Source: Corallococcus caeni
GTDB taxonomy: Bacteria; Myxococcota; Myxococcia; Myxococcales; Myxococcaceae
Direction of reading: 5' to 3'
NCBI RefSeq assembly: GCF_036245865.1
Contig: NZ_BTTW01000002.1
Coordinates: 1,054,001-1,118,000 of the forward strand
DNA: 64,000 nucleotides
Numbering within the stretch: the stretch's first letter is position 1; every line of letters starts with the position of its first letter. Positions 38,883-47,291 of the stretch are shown one piece after another. Under the pieces are notes generated by a model, which was not told the DNA's origin, searched no databases, and was given only the letters and a program-made list of their open reading frames with translations. The position numbers and the translations under genes are program-made.

Positions 38883-40273
38883 GCAAGAAGGCCCCGACCC
38901 CGGCCGCCCCCGTCCCCACCCGTGGCGCACTCGCGCTGCTGGTGCTGGGCCTCCTCACCAGTGGGCTCGCCGTCTATCAATGGCTGGAGCTGCTCACGGT
39001 GCGCGCGGGCGGCTCCACCGCCTGCAGCATCAGCGAGACCGTCAACTGCGCCACCGTCTGGAACTCGGACTTCGCCAGCGCCGTGCACGACACGCTGGGC
39101 ATCCCCATCGCGGGCATGGGCCTGGTGTGGGGCCTCGCCGCGGTGGGGCTCTCCGCGCTGTACCTGGCGTGGGCGAAGGCGGGCCGCTCCGTGCGTCCGG
39201 CCGCCAACGGCCTGCGCCTGCTGGCGCTCGCGGGCGTCGTCTCCATCATCGTCTTCGCCACCGTCAGCGCCCGGCTGGGCGTGGTGTGCCCCACGTGCAT
39301 GGGCACCTACGCGCTGGTGCTCGTCTTCACCGGCGTGGCGTGGCGCGGGCTGCCCGGACCCCTCCTGCCCCAGGCGGGCGAGTGGGGCGACACGCTCAAG
39401 TGGACCGTGGGCCTCTCCGCCGTCGCGTTCGTGGCCATGCTGATGCCCGGCCGGGCCACGCCGCACGCGCAGAAGGCCGGCGCCTTCCTGCCGCCGGTGG
39501 CCTCCGCCCAGGCCCAGCCGCAGGACAGCGCCACGCCGCCCGCGCCCCCGCCGCCGGCCACGCTGGACGCGTTCCTCGCCAGCCTGCCGCCGGATCAGCT
39601 CCAGTTCCTGTCGGACGCGCTGGCCATGTACCGGGCGGCGCAGCCGAAGCTGGCGGCCTATCCGCCGCGCAACCTCTTCGGGCCGGCGGACGCGCCCGTG
39701 AAGGTGCTGGAGTGGACCGACAGCAAGTGCCCCCACTGCAAGGCGCTGGTGGAGGAATTGGCCCTCATCAAGCAGCACGCCCCCAAGGGCATGCTGTCCG
39801 TGGAGGCGCGGCAGTTCCCGCTGGACGGCCAGTGCAACCCGGCCATCCCCAACCGCGGGCCGGACGCGCTCAGCGTGCGCTGCGCCGCGGCCCGGGCCAC
39901 GGTGTGCCTGGAGGGCGCGAAGGACTTCTGGACGCTGCGCGAGAAGCTCTTCGCCGCGCAGGCCTTCCTGGACACCGACAAGGTGATGGAGATCGCCAGC
40001 TCCGGCTCCGTGGCGCGCCCGCAGCTGGAGGCGTGCATGACGGCGCCGGAGACCATCGGGAAGCTGCGCCAGGACGTTGAATACGCCATGCGCTACAACA
40101 TCCAGGGCACGCCGCTGGTGCTGGTGAACGGCCGCGAGGTGCCGCCGTCCGCGGCGCTCATCTACGCGCTGGTGCTGGCGAGCGGCAACCCCGACGCCCC
40201 GGCCTTCAGCACCCTGCCGCCTCCGCGCTCGCGCGGCTCCGCCGGGGGCCACGAGGGCCACGCCCACCCGTAA
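38879..40273 (+). CDS. VKOR - DsbA-like thioredoxin fusion (disulfide formation)
   Basis: This is a 464-residue membrane protein. Residues 15-190 form a VKOR domain with loop cysteines Cys49 and Cys57 and the quinone-side CPTC (137-140). A Pro-rich linker leads to a periplasmic thioredoxin-fold domain of DsbA/DsbC type with CPHC (284-287) and a cis-Pro loop, IQGTPLVLVNG. It should oxidise exported protein thiols and pass electrons to quinone, replacing DsbB plus DsbA. That suits an organism exporting many Cys-rich proteins like those seen here. The His-rich tail GGHEGHAHP may bind metal. Confidence 0.9.
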   Translation: MSKKAPTPAAPVPTRGALALLVLGLLTSGLAVYQWLELLTVRAGGSTACSISETVNCATVWNSDFASAVHDTLGIPIAGMGLVWGLAAVGLSALYLAWAKAGRSVRPAANGLRLLALAGVVSIIVFATVSARLGVVCPTCMGTYALVLVFTGVAWRGLPGPLLPQAGEWGDTLKWTVGLSAVAFVAMLMPGRATPHAQKAGAFLPPVASAQAQPQDSATPPAPPPPATLDAFLASLPPDQLQFLSDALAMYRAAQPKLAAYPPRNLFGPADAPVKVLEWTDSKCPHCKALVEELALIKQHAPKGMLSVEARQFPLDGQCNPAIPNRGPDALSVRCAAARATVCLEGAKDFWTLREKLFAAQAFLDTDKVMEIASSGSVARPQLEACMTAPETIGKLRQDVEYAMRYNIQGTPLVLVNGREVPPSAALIYALVLASGNPDAPAFSTLPPPRSRGSAGGHEGHAHP

Positions 40274-40297
40274 GGGCGGAGGGAGCCGAAGGACGCC

Positions 40298-40684
40298 ATG
40301 GGCAAGCGCGACAAGAAGGACGAGGCCCCGCCGCCGGGGCCCTTCAACAACCCCTTCGCCGCCCTGTCCGCGCAGCGTGAAGCGCTGCCCGTGGGGCCGC
40401 CGCCTCCTCCTCCCCAGGGCTCGGCGCCGAAGCCGGAGCCCAAGGGCCCCGCGCGCGCCGTGGTGCGCATGGAGCGCAAGGGCCGGGGCGGCAAGGAGGT
40501 GACGGTGGTGGAGCAGCTGGGGCTGCCCGCGGCCCAGCTGGACACCTGGCTCAAGGCGCTCAAGGGCGGCCTGGGCTGCGGCGGCGTGGTGGAGGAGGAC
40601 GCGCTGGTGTTGCAGGGCGACCAGCGTGAACGGCTTCCCGCGCTCCTGGAGGCGCGGGGCGTGCGCAAGGTCATCGTCGGCTGA
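40298..40684 (+). CDS. SUI1/YciH-type translation initiation factor
   Basis: This is a 128-residue protein. A Pro-rich unstructured N-terminus (1 to about 50) precedes an eIF1/SUI1 fold. The signatures are RMERKGRGGKEVTVVEQL, LKGGLGCGGVVEEDALVLQGDQRERL and LLEARGVRKVIVG. Bacterial YciH proteins affect initiation fidelity, in particular on leaderless or non-canonical starts. GGAGGGAG precedes the ATG. It lies 24 bp after the VKOR fusion and is probably co-transcribed. Confidence 0.9.
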   Translation: MGKRDKKDEAPPPGPFNNPFAALSAQREALPVGPPPPPPQGSAPKPEPKGPARAVVRMERKGRGGKEVTVVEQLGLPAAQLDTWLKALKGGLGCGGVVEEDALVLQGDQRERLPALLEARGVRKVIVG

Positions 40685-40693
40685 AAACACGAA

Positions 40694-40721
40694 GGGGGCC
40701 GGAGGAAACCCTCCCGCCCCC
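40694..40721. terminator. Hairpin between convergent SUI1 and isocitrate dehydrogenase genes
   Basis: GGGGGC (40694-40699) pairs with GCCCCC (40116-offset arm at 40716-40721) and GGAGG (40701-40705) with CCTCC (40710-40714). One mismatch separates the pairs, and the loop is AAAC. On the minus strand it is followed by TTCGTGTTTTC, so it fits best as the terminator of the dehydrogenase gene. Confidence 0.65.
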
Positions 40722-40744
40722 CTCAAGCGCCGCGCGGAAAAGGA

Positions 40745-41752
40745 TTACAGCGCGGCGATGATGGCGTCGGTGAACTCGCGCGTGGTGGCGCTGCCGCCCA
40801 GGTCGCCGGTGCGCACCTTCGACTCGCCGCCGTAGACCTTCTGGATGGCGTTGGCCATGCGCTGGGACGCCTCACGCAGGTCCAGCCACTCCAGCATCAT
40901 CACCGCGGACATCATCAGCGCGGTGGGGTTCGCGATACCCTTGCCCGCGATGTCCGGGGCGGTGCCGTGCACGGCCTCGAAGACGGCGGTGCGCTCGCCG
41001 ATGTTGGCGCCCGGCACCATGCCCAGGCCGCCCACCAGGCCGGCGCACAGGTCGCTGACGATGTCGCCGTAGAGGTTCTCCAGCACCATCACGTCGAAGC
41101 GGGTCGGGTCCTTCACCAGCTGCATGCAGAGGTTGTCGACGATGACCTCGTCGTAGGCGACCTCAGGGAACTCGCGGCTCACCTTGCGGCAGCAGTCCAG
41201 GAAGAGGCCGTCCGACAGCTTCATGATGTTCGCCTTGTGGATGGCGGACACCTTCTTGCGGCCGTTCTTCTTCGCGTACTCGAAGGCGAAGCGCGCGATG
41301 CGCGTGGAGGCCTTCTCCGTGATGACCTTGATGGCCTCCACGACGCCCGGCACCACGATGTGCTCCAGGCCCGCGTAGAGGTCCTCGGTGTTCTCACGCA
41401 CGACCACCAGGTCCACGTTCTCGTAGCGCGTCTTGACGTTGGGGACGCTCTTCACCGGGCGCAGCGACGAGTACAGGTCCAGCCGCTTGCGCAGGCCCAC
41501 GTTCGCGGAAGGCAGGCCGCCGCCCACGACGGTGCCGGTGGGGCCCTTGAGCGCCACGCCGCTGCGCAGCACCGCCTCCACCGTCTCGTGGGGCAGGTTG
41601 GTGCCGAACTTGGCCACGACCTCCGTGCCCGCGTCCTTGAACTCGAACTCCAGGGGGACCTTGAGGGCTTCCAGGACGCGGATGGTGGCCGCCGAGACTT
41701 CGGGACCGATGCCGTCGCCGTTGATGACCGTCACAGTGCGCGTGTTCGCCAT
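40745..41752 (-). CDS. NAD-type isocitrate/isopropylmalate dehydrogenase family protein
   Basis: This is a 335-residue beta-decarboxylating dehydrogenase. The N-terminal NGDGIGPEV, substrate loop [32 protein letters not shown] and metal-binding [12 protein letters not shown] are present. The cofactor-binding stretch is [19 protein letters not shown]. The SxNxxLRxxLDLYxxxRP pattern and the short length resemble monomer-type NAD-dependent isocitrate dehydrogenases of the TCA cycle rather than LeuB. The precise substrate is inferred. The ATG at 41752 starts the first beta strand. Confidence 0.85.
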   Translation of the reverse strand: MANTRTVTVINGDGIGPEVSAATIRVLEALKVPLEFEFKDAGTEVVAKFGTNLPHETVEAVLRSGVALKGPTGTVVGGGLPSANVGLRKRLDLYSSLRPVKSVPNVKTRYENVDLVVVRENTEDLYAGLEHIVVPGVVEAIKVITEKASTRIARFAFEYAKKNGRKKVSAIHKANIMKLSDGLFLDCCRKVSREFPEVAYDEVIVDNLCMQLVKDPTRFDVMVLENLYGDIVSDLCAGLVGGLGMVPGANIGERTAVFEAVHGTAPDIAGKGIANPTALMMSAVMMLEWLDLREASQRMANAIQKVYGGESKVRTGDLGGSATTREFTDAIIAAL

Positions 41753-42131
41753 GGGGGCGGTTCACACCACAAATCCGGGGGGGCCGGAAGGGCGAAAGCG
41801 GCCGGGATTCACCCCGGGGCATGGCCCCCATCAGCCCGGGTGGGCCGTCCGGCCGCCCGGCGGGGGGCCGTGGGGGAGGCGTGACGGCGGAGACCGGCGC
41901 GGAGGCTGGGCCTGGTTCGGGGGGGCGGACGTGTATCGCGCCCCGGACGTCTGTCGTTGCCTTCCAGGCAACCGCGGTTCCCTCCGTTTGTGGTCTGCGC
42001 GTCCTCACGGCGCCGGGCAATCCCCCGGGGCTCCCTCTGGAGCGCGGGAGGGAGGGGCGCGGCACGCGTCGTGCTCATGGGCCGCGGCGTTCGGGCCATG
42101 CCGGCCCGTGCGCACCCCCGATGAGGCTTCC
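41753..42131. other. Divergent intergenic region, 379 bp
   Basis: No supported gene is present. It is very GC-rich with several G/C tracts and small inverted repeats (for example CCCGGGTGGGCC near 41837). Open frames crossing it lack motifs and ribosome sites. It should contain the promoters for the isocitrate dehydrogenase (minus) and the 727-residue secreted protein (plus). Confidence 0.55.
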
Positions 42132-44315
42132 ATGAGCTTGCGCAGAACCCCTGTCCGGCTGTCGCGCCCCGCGCGCTGGGCCCTGCTGTCCACCCTGACG
42201 CTGGCGGCGCCCCAGGCGCTGGCGGCCTCCTGCCCCCAGCCCACGCTGACCGAGTGCTCCAACGTGGACTACCGCGCTTCCGCGTGCGGCCAGGAGAACG
42301 ACTCCTATTGCCAGGGCCTGATGGAGTCCGAGTGGAAGGCGCGCTACACGGCCGCGTCCAAGCGCACCGCGCTGCTGCCCGACAGCATGGGCGGCGGCGT
42401 GGAGACGGTGGCGGTGCAGCCCAACGCCGTCCTCGACACGCTCTTCTCCGGTTCGGATGAGTCCATCGTGGGCCAGGTGCAGCGCGGCCAGGTGCTGGCG
42501 CGCAAGGGCTACAAGAACCTCACCAAGGTGGAGGTGGCGTACGACAAGCAGCGCCAGGAGTGGGACGCCAACGGCCTGCTGGAGCGCTCCTGCCAGGAGT
42601 ACGCGCACGAGAAGCACTACGACTACAGCCGCTTCGAGCAGAACGCGGGCCGCTTCGGCGACGACTTCCGCGCGCTGTTCACCGCGGCCTACGGCTCCGG
42701 GGGCATCGCGGAGCGCACGCTGTTCAGCAAGGACGGGGTGAAGCAGGCCCCCATCTGGGACGGCAAGACGCGCGTGGAGAAGAACGCGTACTTCCGCTTC
42801 GTGCCGGGGCCGTACCCCAAGGGCGCCAAGGCCTACGAGTTCACCTCCGAGGCCGCGCAGAAGGCGAACAACGTGGAGGCCCGTCAGGCGGTGCTGCCCT
42901 CGGACGCGTGGCATCTGACCATGAGCAAGGCGCTGAGCAAGGTCGCGGACGACGTGCTCAACGAGTCGCAGCAGCGCCAGGAGGCCTTCTCCGCCCTGCT
43001 GGACCGGCGCAACGCCGCCTACGCCAGCTGGCAGCGCGAGTCGGAGATGCTGCGCAGCCGCGACTTCAGCACGGTGGAGCTGGACGAGAAGACCGCCGAG
43101 CAGCTGTACGGCCTGGACAAGGCCCTGGAGGAGTCGCTGGTGAAGGCGGACGCCGAAGGCTGCCTCGTCACCGACAAGACCACGGCGTGTGACTGGAGCC
43201 CCCGCCGCTACAAGGCCATGGTGGACGCGGTCATGGTGCCCCGCCGCGAGGCGGACCTGCGCCAGTGTCTCACCGTCACCGGCAACGACTTCGGCGCGGA
43301 GAGCTTCATCCGCAACGCGGACCGGCTGAAGATCAAGGGCCTGGACCAGAAGGACTACACGCTCAACCCGACGCTGGTGGGCTCGTACTCCCGCATCCTG
43401 GCGGAGTACCTGGCGCAGCAGGCGGCGAACCAGCAGCCGCCCACGAACCCGGTCACCATGACCAAGCGCCAGGGGCAGGACTTCTCCGCGGGCGGCTACG
43501 CGGGTGACAACAACTTCGGCGGTGGCTATTCGCTGCGCGCGGGCTGGGAGATGTCCACGCCCGGCTCCGCGTTCACCGGCAACTGGTGCGACACCAACGC
43601 CAGCATCTTCAGCGAGCTGGGGCTCTACGCGAACGTGTTCAGCCCGACGCGCAGGGAGATCGCCTACCTGACGGGCCGCGCGTCCACGCAGCCCTCCGCC
43701 ATCCGCGCGGAGCTGAGCGCGCGCGTGCTGGGCAACCCCGTCTTCACGTTCGACCAGTCCTACCCGGCGCGCTTCACCTTCGTGGAGCGCAAGCCCTTCG
43801 TGGACAAGGACGCGGCCAAGGCGAGCGCCACCTTCATGGTGTGGTTCATCCCCGTGACGGTGAGCGGAGGCCTGTCCGTGGAGGTGGGCATCGTCGCGTC
43901 GATGGGCGGCGCCCTGGGACGCGACTGCACGCGCAACCTCATCACGCTGGACCTGCTGGGCAACATCGGGCCCTACGCGTCCGCCAACGGCTTCGTGTCG
44001 CTGGCCATCGGCATCCCGGGCCTCCAGATTGGTGTCCGCGGCACGCTGACCATCCTGCGCTTCGAGCTGCCGCTCCAGGGCCGCATCGGCGTCGCGCTGA
44101 GCTCGCCCACGCACCCGACGAACCCCAACACGCTGTTCCTGGGGCTGGGCACCAGCCTGAACTTCACGCTGCGCTCGCTGGACGGCCGGCTCTCCCTGTT
44201 CGCGGAGCTGGGCTTCCTGAAGGCGGAGTTCCCCATCGTGTCGTGGCAGGGCATCGGCACCAGCGCGCAGCTCTTCAACGACCAGCATTACCTGCCGCTC
44301 GCGCAGCTGTACTGA
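42132..44315 (+). CDS. Large secreted protein of unknown function
   Basis: This is a 727-residue exported protein with a signal peptide ending near ALA|ASC (residue 31). The N-terminal 60 residues contain six cysteines. A long helical middle follows (about 100-480). The C-terminal part (about 490-727) consists of beta strands rich in Gly and aromatic residues (GGGYSLRAGWEMSTPG, LGLGTSLNFTLRSLDGRLSLF), as in an outer-membrane or surface beta structure. It is followed by the HEAT-like protein in the same direction, and the two may form one export or lipid-handling pair. The family is not recognised. Confidence 0.7.
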   Translation: MSLRRTPVRLSRPARWALLSTLTLAAPQALAASCPQPTLTECSNVDYRASACGQENDSYCQGLMESEWKARYTAASKRTALLPDSMGGGVETVAVQPNAVLDTLFSGSDESIVGQVQRGQVLARKGYKNLTKVEVAYDKQRQEWDANGLLERSCQEYAHEKHYDYSRFEQNAGRFGDDFRALFTAAYGSGGIAERTLFSKDGVKQAPIWDGKTRVEKNAYFRFVPGPYPKGAKAYEFTSEAAQKANNVEARQAVLPSDAWHLTMSKALSKVADDVLNESQQRQEAFSALLDRRNAAYASWQRESEMLRSRDFSTVELDEKTAEQLYGLDKALEESLVKADAEGCLVTDKTTACDWSPRRYKAMVDAVMVPRREADLRQCLTVTGNDFGAESFIRNADRLKIKGLDQKDYTLNPTLVGSYSRILAEYLAQQAANQQPPTNPVTMTKRQGQDFSAGGYAGDNNFGGGYSLRAGWEMSTPGSAFTGNWCDTNASIFSELGLYANVFSPTRREIAYLTGRASTQPSAIRAELSARVLGNPVFTFDQSYPARFTFVERKPFVDKDAAKASATFMVWFIPVTVSGGLSVEVGIVASMGGALGRDCTRNLITLDLLGNIGPYASANGFVSLAIGIPGLQIGVRGTLTILRFELPLQGRIGVALSSPTHPTNPNTLFLGLGTSLNFTLRSLDGRLSLFAELGFLKAEFPIVSWQGIGTSAQLFNDQHYLPLAQLY

Positions 44316-44414
44316 GCCGCGCGCGCTCTCGCAGGACCCCCGGGGCTGGCTTCCACGGCCCCGGGGGAGTGGTGCCCCACCTTCTTCGACTTTTCTTTTT
44401 TGCGGGAGTGTTTC

Positions 44415-46331
44415 ATGCGTCGCTCGACCCTCGTTCGTGGCGTGGCTGGCCTGGGTGTCCTGGTGTGCCTGGGGGCGCTGCCCTTCTGGCTGTCCGAGTC
44501 GTCCCCGTCCGCCGCGACGGTGCAGGCCTCCGAGTCCGTCCACCGGCTGCCGCTGTTCCGCTGGCGCGTGGGCGAGGCGCACACCTTCCACCTCGTCTGG
44601 GATGACCTGACGCGCGTGGCGCTGCCCATGCCGACGCAGGACGCGAAGGCCCAGGAGCTGGAGGGTGTGCTGCACCTGGACGGTGAGTTGACGCTCCAGG
44701 CGCTGGAGACGCGCGCCACGGGCACCCGGCTGCGCCTGACGCTGCGCCGGCTGGCGCGGCACGAAGCGGTCCTCTCCGGACAGGCGCTGTTGCCCGACGC
44801 GGCGGCGCTCCAGGCCCACCTGCCGGACACCGCCAGCGCGTGGCTGGAATTGGACGCGCGCGGCGCGCTCCAGGCGGTGCGCTTCTCCGAGGCGGAGCCG
44901 CCGCTGTTCCGTCAGTTCGCGCAGACGCTGGCGGCGGAGCTGTTCCCCTCCGAGCTGCGCGATGAAGCGTCCTGGACCGCCACCGAGTCCACGCAGACGG
45001 GCGACGTGGAGTCGGCGTTCGCCTTCGAGCCCGGGGACAGCTCGCGGCTGACGCGCCGCAGGTCGCGCTACCAGAGCCTGCGCGCGGCGGGCGCGGCGAC
45101 GGTGGCGAAGCAGGAGCTGGGCTCGCTCACGACCTTCGACCGCGACGCGGAAGGGCGCCTCGTCGCCATCAGCCAGGACGAGGTGCTGGACGCGCTGGGC
45201 ACGGACGGGCGCGTGCTCCTGTCCAAGCGGCTGCGCCTGCGGCTGACGTACCAGTCGAGGCAGATGCAGCCCCTGCCGCCGTCGGACGAGCAGAAGTGGG
45301 TGGTGCGCACGCCGTCGCAGGTCGCCTTCGAGTTGGATCCGGAGACGGCTGCGCTGCGCGGCCAGGCGGACGGGATGACGGTGGACGAGCTGCTGGAGAC
45401 GCTGGAGGACGCCAGCGGCCCGGACGCCATCGCGGGGCTGGACGTGTTCGCGCGGCGGGCCATCGCGGCGCTGACGCTGGAGCCGAAGCGCTGCCAGGAA
45501 CTGGCGCGCCTGTTCCTGAAGCCGGGCACGAAGCCCGCCATGCGCGAGCTGATGCTGGACCTGCTGGTGGGCGCGGGCCACGCGCAGGCGCAGGCCACGC
45601 TGCGCACGCTGCTCCTGTCGAATGAGGCCCGTGAGCACGCGGGCGCATACGTGATGATGGTGCAGCGCGCGGGGTTCCTGACGAAGCCGGAGCCGGAGAC
45701 GGGCGCGATGCTCAACGGCCTGCTGGAGCGCGCCCGGACGGAGCACGACGTCCCTGTGGAGCGGGCGACGTCGTACGCGCTGGGCGTCTGGTCATCGCAC
45801 CTGGACCCTGGCTCGGCGGAGGCGCGCGCCGCGGTGCGGACGCTGGAGACCGCCGTGGCGCAGGCTCCGGGGGACGAGGCGCGGGCGCACGCGCTGCGCG
45901 CGATGGGGGGCACGCGGGCGGAGCGGCTGATGGACGTGGCGTCGCCGCACCTGCGCGCACAGTCCCCGGACGTGCGCGCCGCCGCGGCGGACGCGCTGCG
46001 CGCCGCCCCGCAGGAGCTGGCCACGCGGCTCTTGCTGGACGCGCTGGAGACGGAGAAGGACCGGGGCGTGCAGCGGGCGCTGCTGGACGCGCTGAACACG
46101 CGGTCCCTGGACGCGGGCGCGCTGGAGCACCTGCGGGCCTGGGTGGTGGCCGGGGGGCTGGCGCCAGGAGAGGAGCCCGCGCTGCTGGCGGTCGCGGCCC
46201 AGCACCTGGAAGGGGGCACGCCCGTGTTCCAGATGCTCCAGGCGATCGCGCTGCGTCCGGACCTGCAGGCCCCCACGCGCGCCCGGGTGATGGCGCTGAT
46301 GGCGCAGGTGGGCGCGCAGCTCGGCGGGTGA
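44415..46331 (+). CDS. Secreted HEAT-repeat protein, possibly lipid-transfer (vitellogenin-N)-like
   Basis: This is a 638-residue protein with an N-terminal signal or anchor helix (about 8-28). Residues 45-300 are beta-rich (GVLHLDGELTLQALETRATGTRLRL pattern), and residues 330-638 are HEAT-type helical repeats (RMDVASPHLRAQSPDVRAAAADALRAAP style). A beta-barrel followed by a helical arch is the layout of the large-lipid-transfer (vitellogenin-N) module, but no signature confirms it. ATG 44415 has GGGAG 8 bp upstream; a longer TTG reading is rejected. Confidence 0.68.
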   Translation: MRRSTLVRGVAGLGVLVCLGALPFWLSESSPSAATVQASESVHRLPLFRWRVGEAHTFHLVWDDLTRVALPMPTQDAKAQELEGVLHLDGELTLQALETRATGTRLRLTLRRLARHEAVLSGQALLPDAAALQAHLPDTASAWLELDARGALQAVRFSEAEPPLFRQFAQTLAAELFPSELRDEASWTATESTQTGDVESAFAFEPGDSSRLTRRRSRYQSLRAAGAATVAKQELGSLTTFDRDAEGRLVAISQDEVLDALGTDGRVLLSKRLRLRLTYQSRQMQPLPPSDEQKWVVRTPSQVAFELDPETAALRGQADGMTVDELLETLEDASGPDAIAGLDVFARRAIAALTLEPKRCQELARLFLKPGTKPAMRELMLDLLVGAGHAQAQATLRTLLLSNEAREHAGAYVMMVQRAGFLTKPEPETGAMLNGLLERARTEHDVPVERATSYALGVWSSHLDPGSAEARAAVRTLETAVAQAPGDEARAHALRAMGGTRAERLMDVASPHLRAQSPDVRAAAADALRAAPQELATRLLLDALETEKDRGVQRALLDALNTRSLDAGALEHLRAWVVAGGLAPGEEPALLAVAAQHLEGGTPVFQMLQAIALRPDLQAPTRARVMALMAQVGAQLGG

Positions 46332-46332
46332 C

Positions 46333-47118
46333 TCAGTGGTCGAACGGGGCCGGCGGGCGCGGCGGGTTGGCGCGGGCGCCCGGGGGGCGCGGGCGCTTGC
46401 GGCGCTGGATGGCGTAGGGCCGGTAGAAGGCCTCCCAGAGCGCGGCCCGGCGTCCACGCGGCCGGGTGCGCAGCTCGCCCAGGGGCGCCCGGATGAAGAA
46501 GGACGCGGTGAAGAGGTACGCCGCCGCCACGGTGAGGAACAGGAGGGACGCCATCACCACCGGGCCGGGAATCCAGGCCACGTGCGCCCGGTCCACGAAG
46601 TCCCCGAAGTCGCGCGGCGGCCGCGGGTGGCTGTAGACCTTGAAGAACCAGGTCACCAACAGGACGATGAGGATGGGGCCGTACGCGCGGTTGAGCCGCG
46701 TCGCGATGGCGGACACCAGCGACAGCTGGATCTGCGGCCGGGACATCTCCACCGCCAATTCGCGCAGCGCGTCCGGATCCACCGGCTCGCGCCGCAGCAT
46801 CGGCGCCCACCAGCCGTCCTCCAAGAGGCGCACCCGGCGGTTCCACAGGTCGTAGTAGCGGTAGCGCCGCGCCTCGATGAGCAGGAAGGACACCACCATC
46901 CAGATGCCCACCAGGAACGTGACGTGCGAGCTCTGCGGCGTCGCGAAGCCGAAGGAGATGACCGCCGCCGTCGTGGTGAGCGCCCAGTTCGTCGTGGTGT
47001 CCAGGCGCGTGCGCCAGGTGTCCGAGCGGCTCAGCTCGCCACGAAAGAGCTGCGCCATGGCCTGCTGCGAGACCATGGGCTGCTCCAGGTCGTTCTGCCT
47101 CCGCTCCTTGACGCTCAT
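46333..47118 (-). CDS. DUF2270 integral membrane protein
   Basis: This is a 261-residue protein. The N-terminal FRGELSRSDTWRTRLDTTTNWALTTTA and IEARRYRYYDLWNRRVRLLEDGWW segments are the DUF2270 family signature. There are about four membrane spans, at 55-75, 80-95, 150-170 and 190-215. The basic, Pro-rich tail is probably cytoplasmic. Function is unknown across the family. The start at 47118 (MSVKERRQ) is chosen because the upstream 26 codons are Pro/Arg filler. Convergent, it ends 1 bp from the HEAT-repeat gene stop. Confidence 0.85.
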   Translation of the reverse strand: MSVKERRQNDLEQPMVSQQAMAQLFRGELSRSDTWRTRLDTTTNWALTTTAAVISFGFATPQSSHVTFLVGIWMVVSFLLIEARRYRYYDLWNRRVRLLEDGWWAPMLRREPVDPDALRELAVEMSRPQIQLSLVSAIATRLNRAYGPILIVLLVTWFFKVYSHPRPPRDFGDFVDRAHVAWIPGPVVMASLLFLTVAAAYLFTASFFIRAPLGELRTRPRGRRAALWEAFYRPYAIQRRKRPRPPGARANPPRPPAPFDH

Positions 47119-47291
47119 CCGTGCCGGGGAAGGTGGGGACGAACGCCCCCTTCGGCCAGGGCGGCCGGGCAGGCGGGCCCTCGGCGCCTTCCGCACGCCA
47201 GGGCTGTGGGACGCCGGACATTCCCACGCCGGGTGGGCAGGGGGGACGGGTGGCTGGACGCCTGGGGCGTGCGCATCGTGCGCCCTTGAGC

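Noticed and set aside
41753-42131. Small genes in the 379-bp gap before the 727-residue protein
   Set aside because: All open frames there are Pro/Arg/Gly-rich without a ribosome site or motif, and overlap on both strands.
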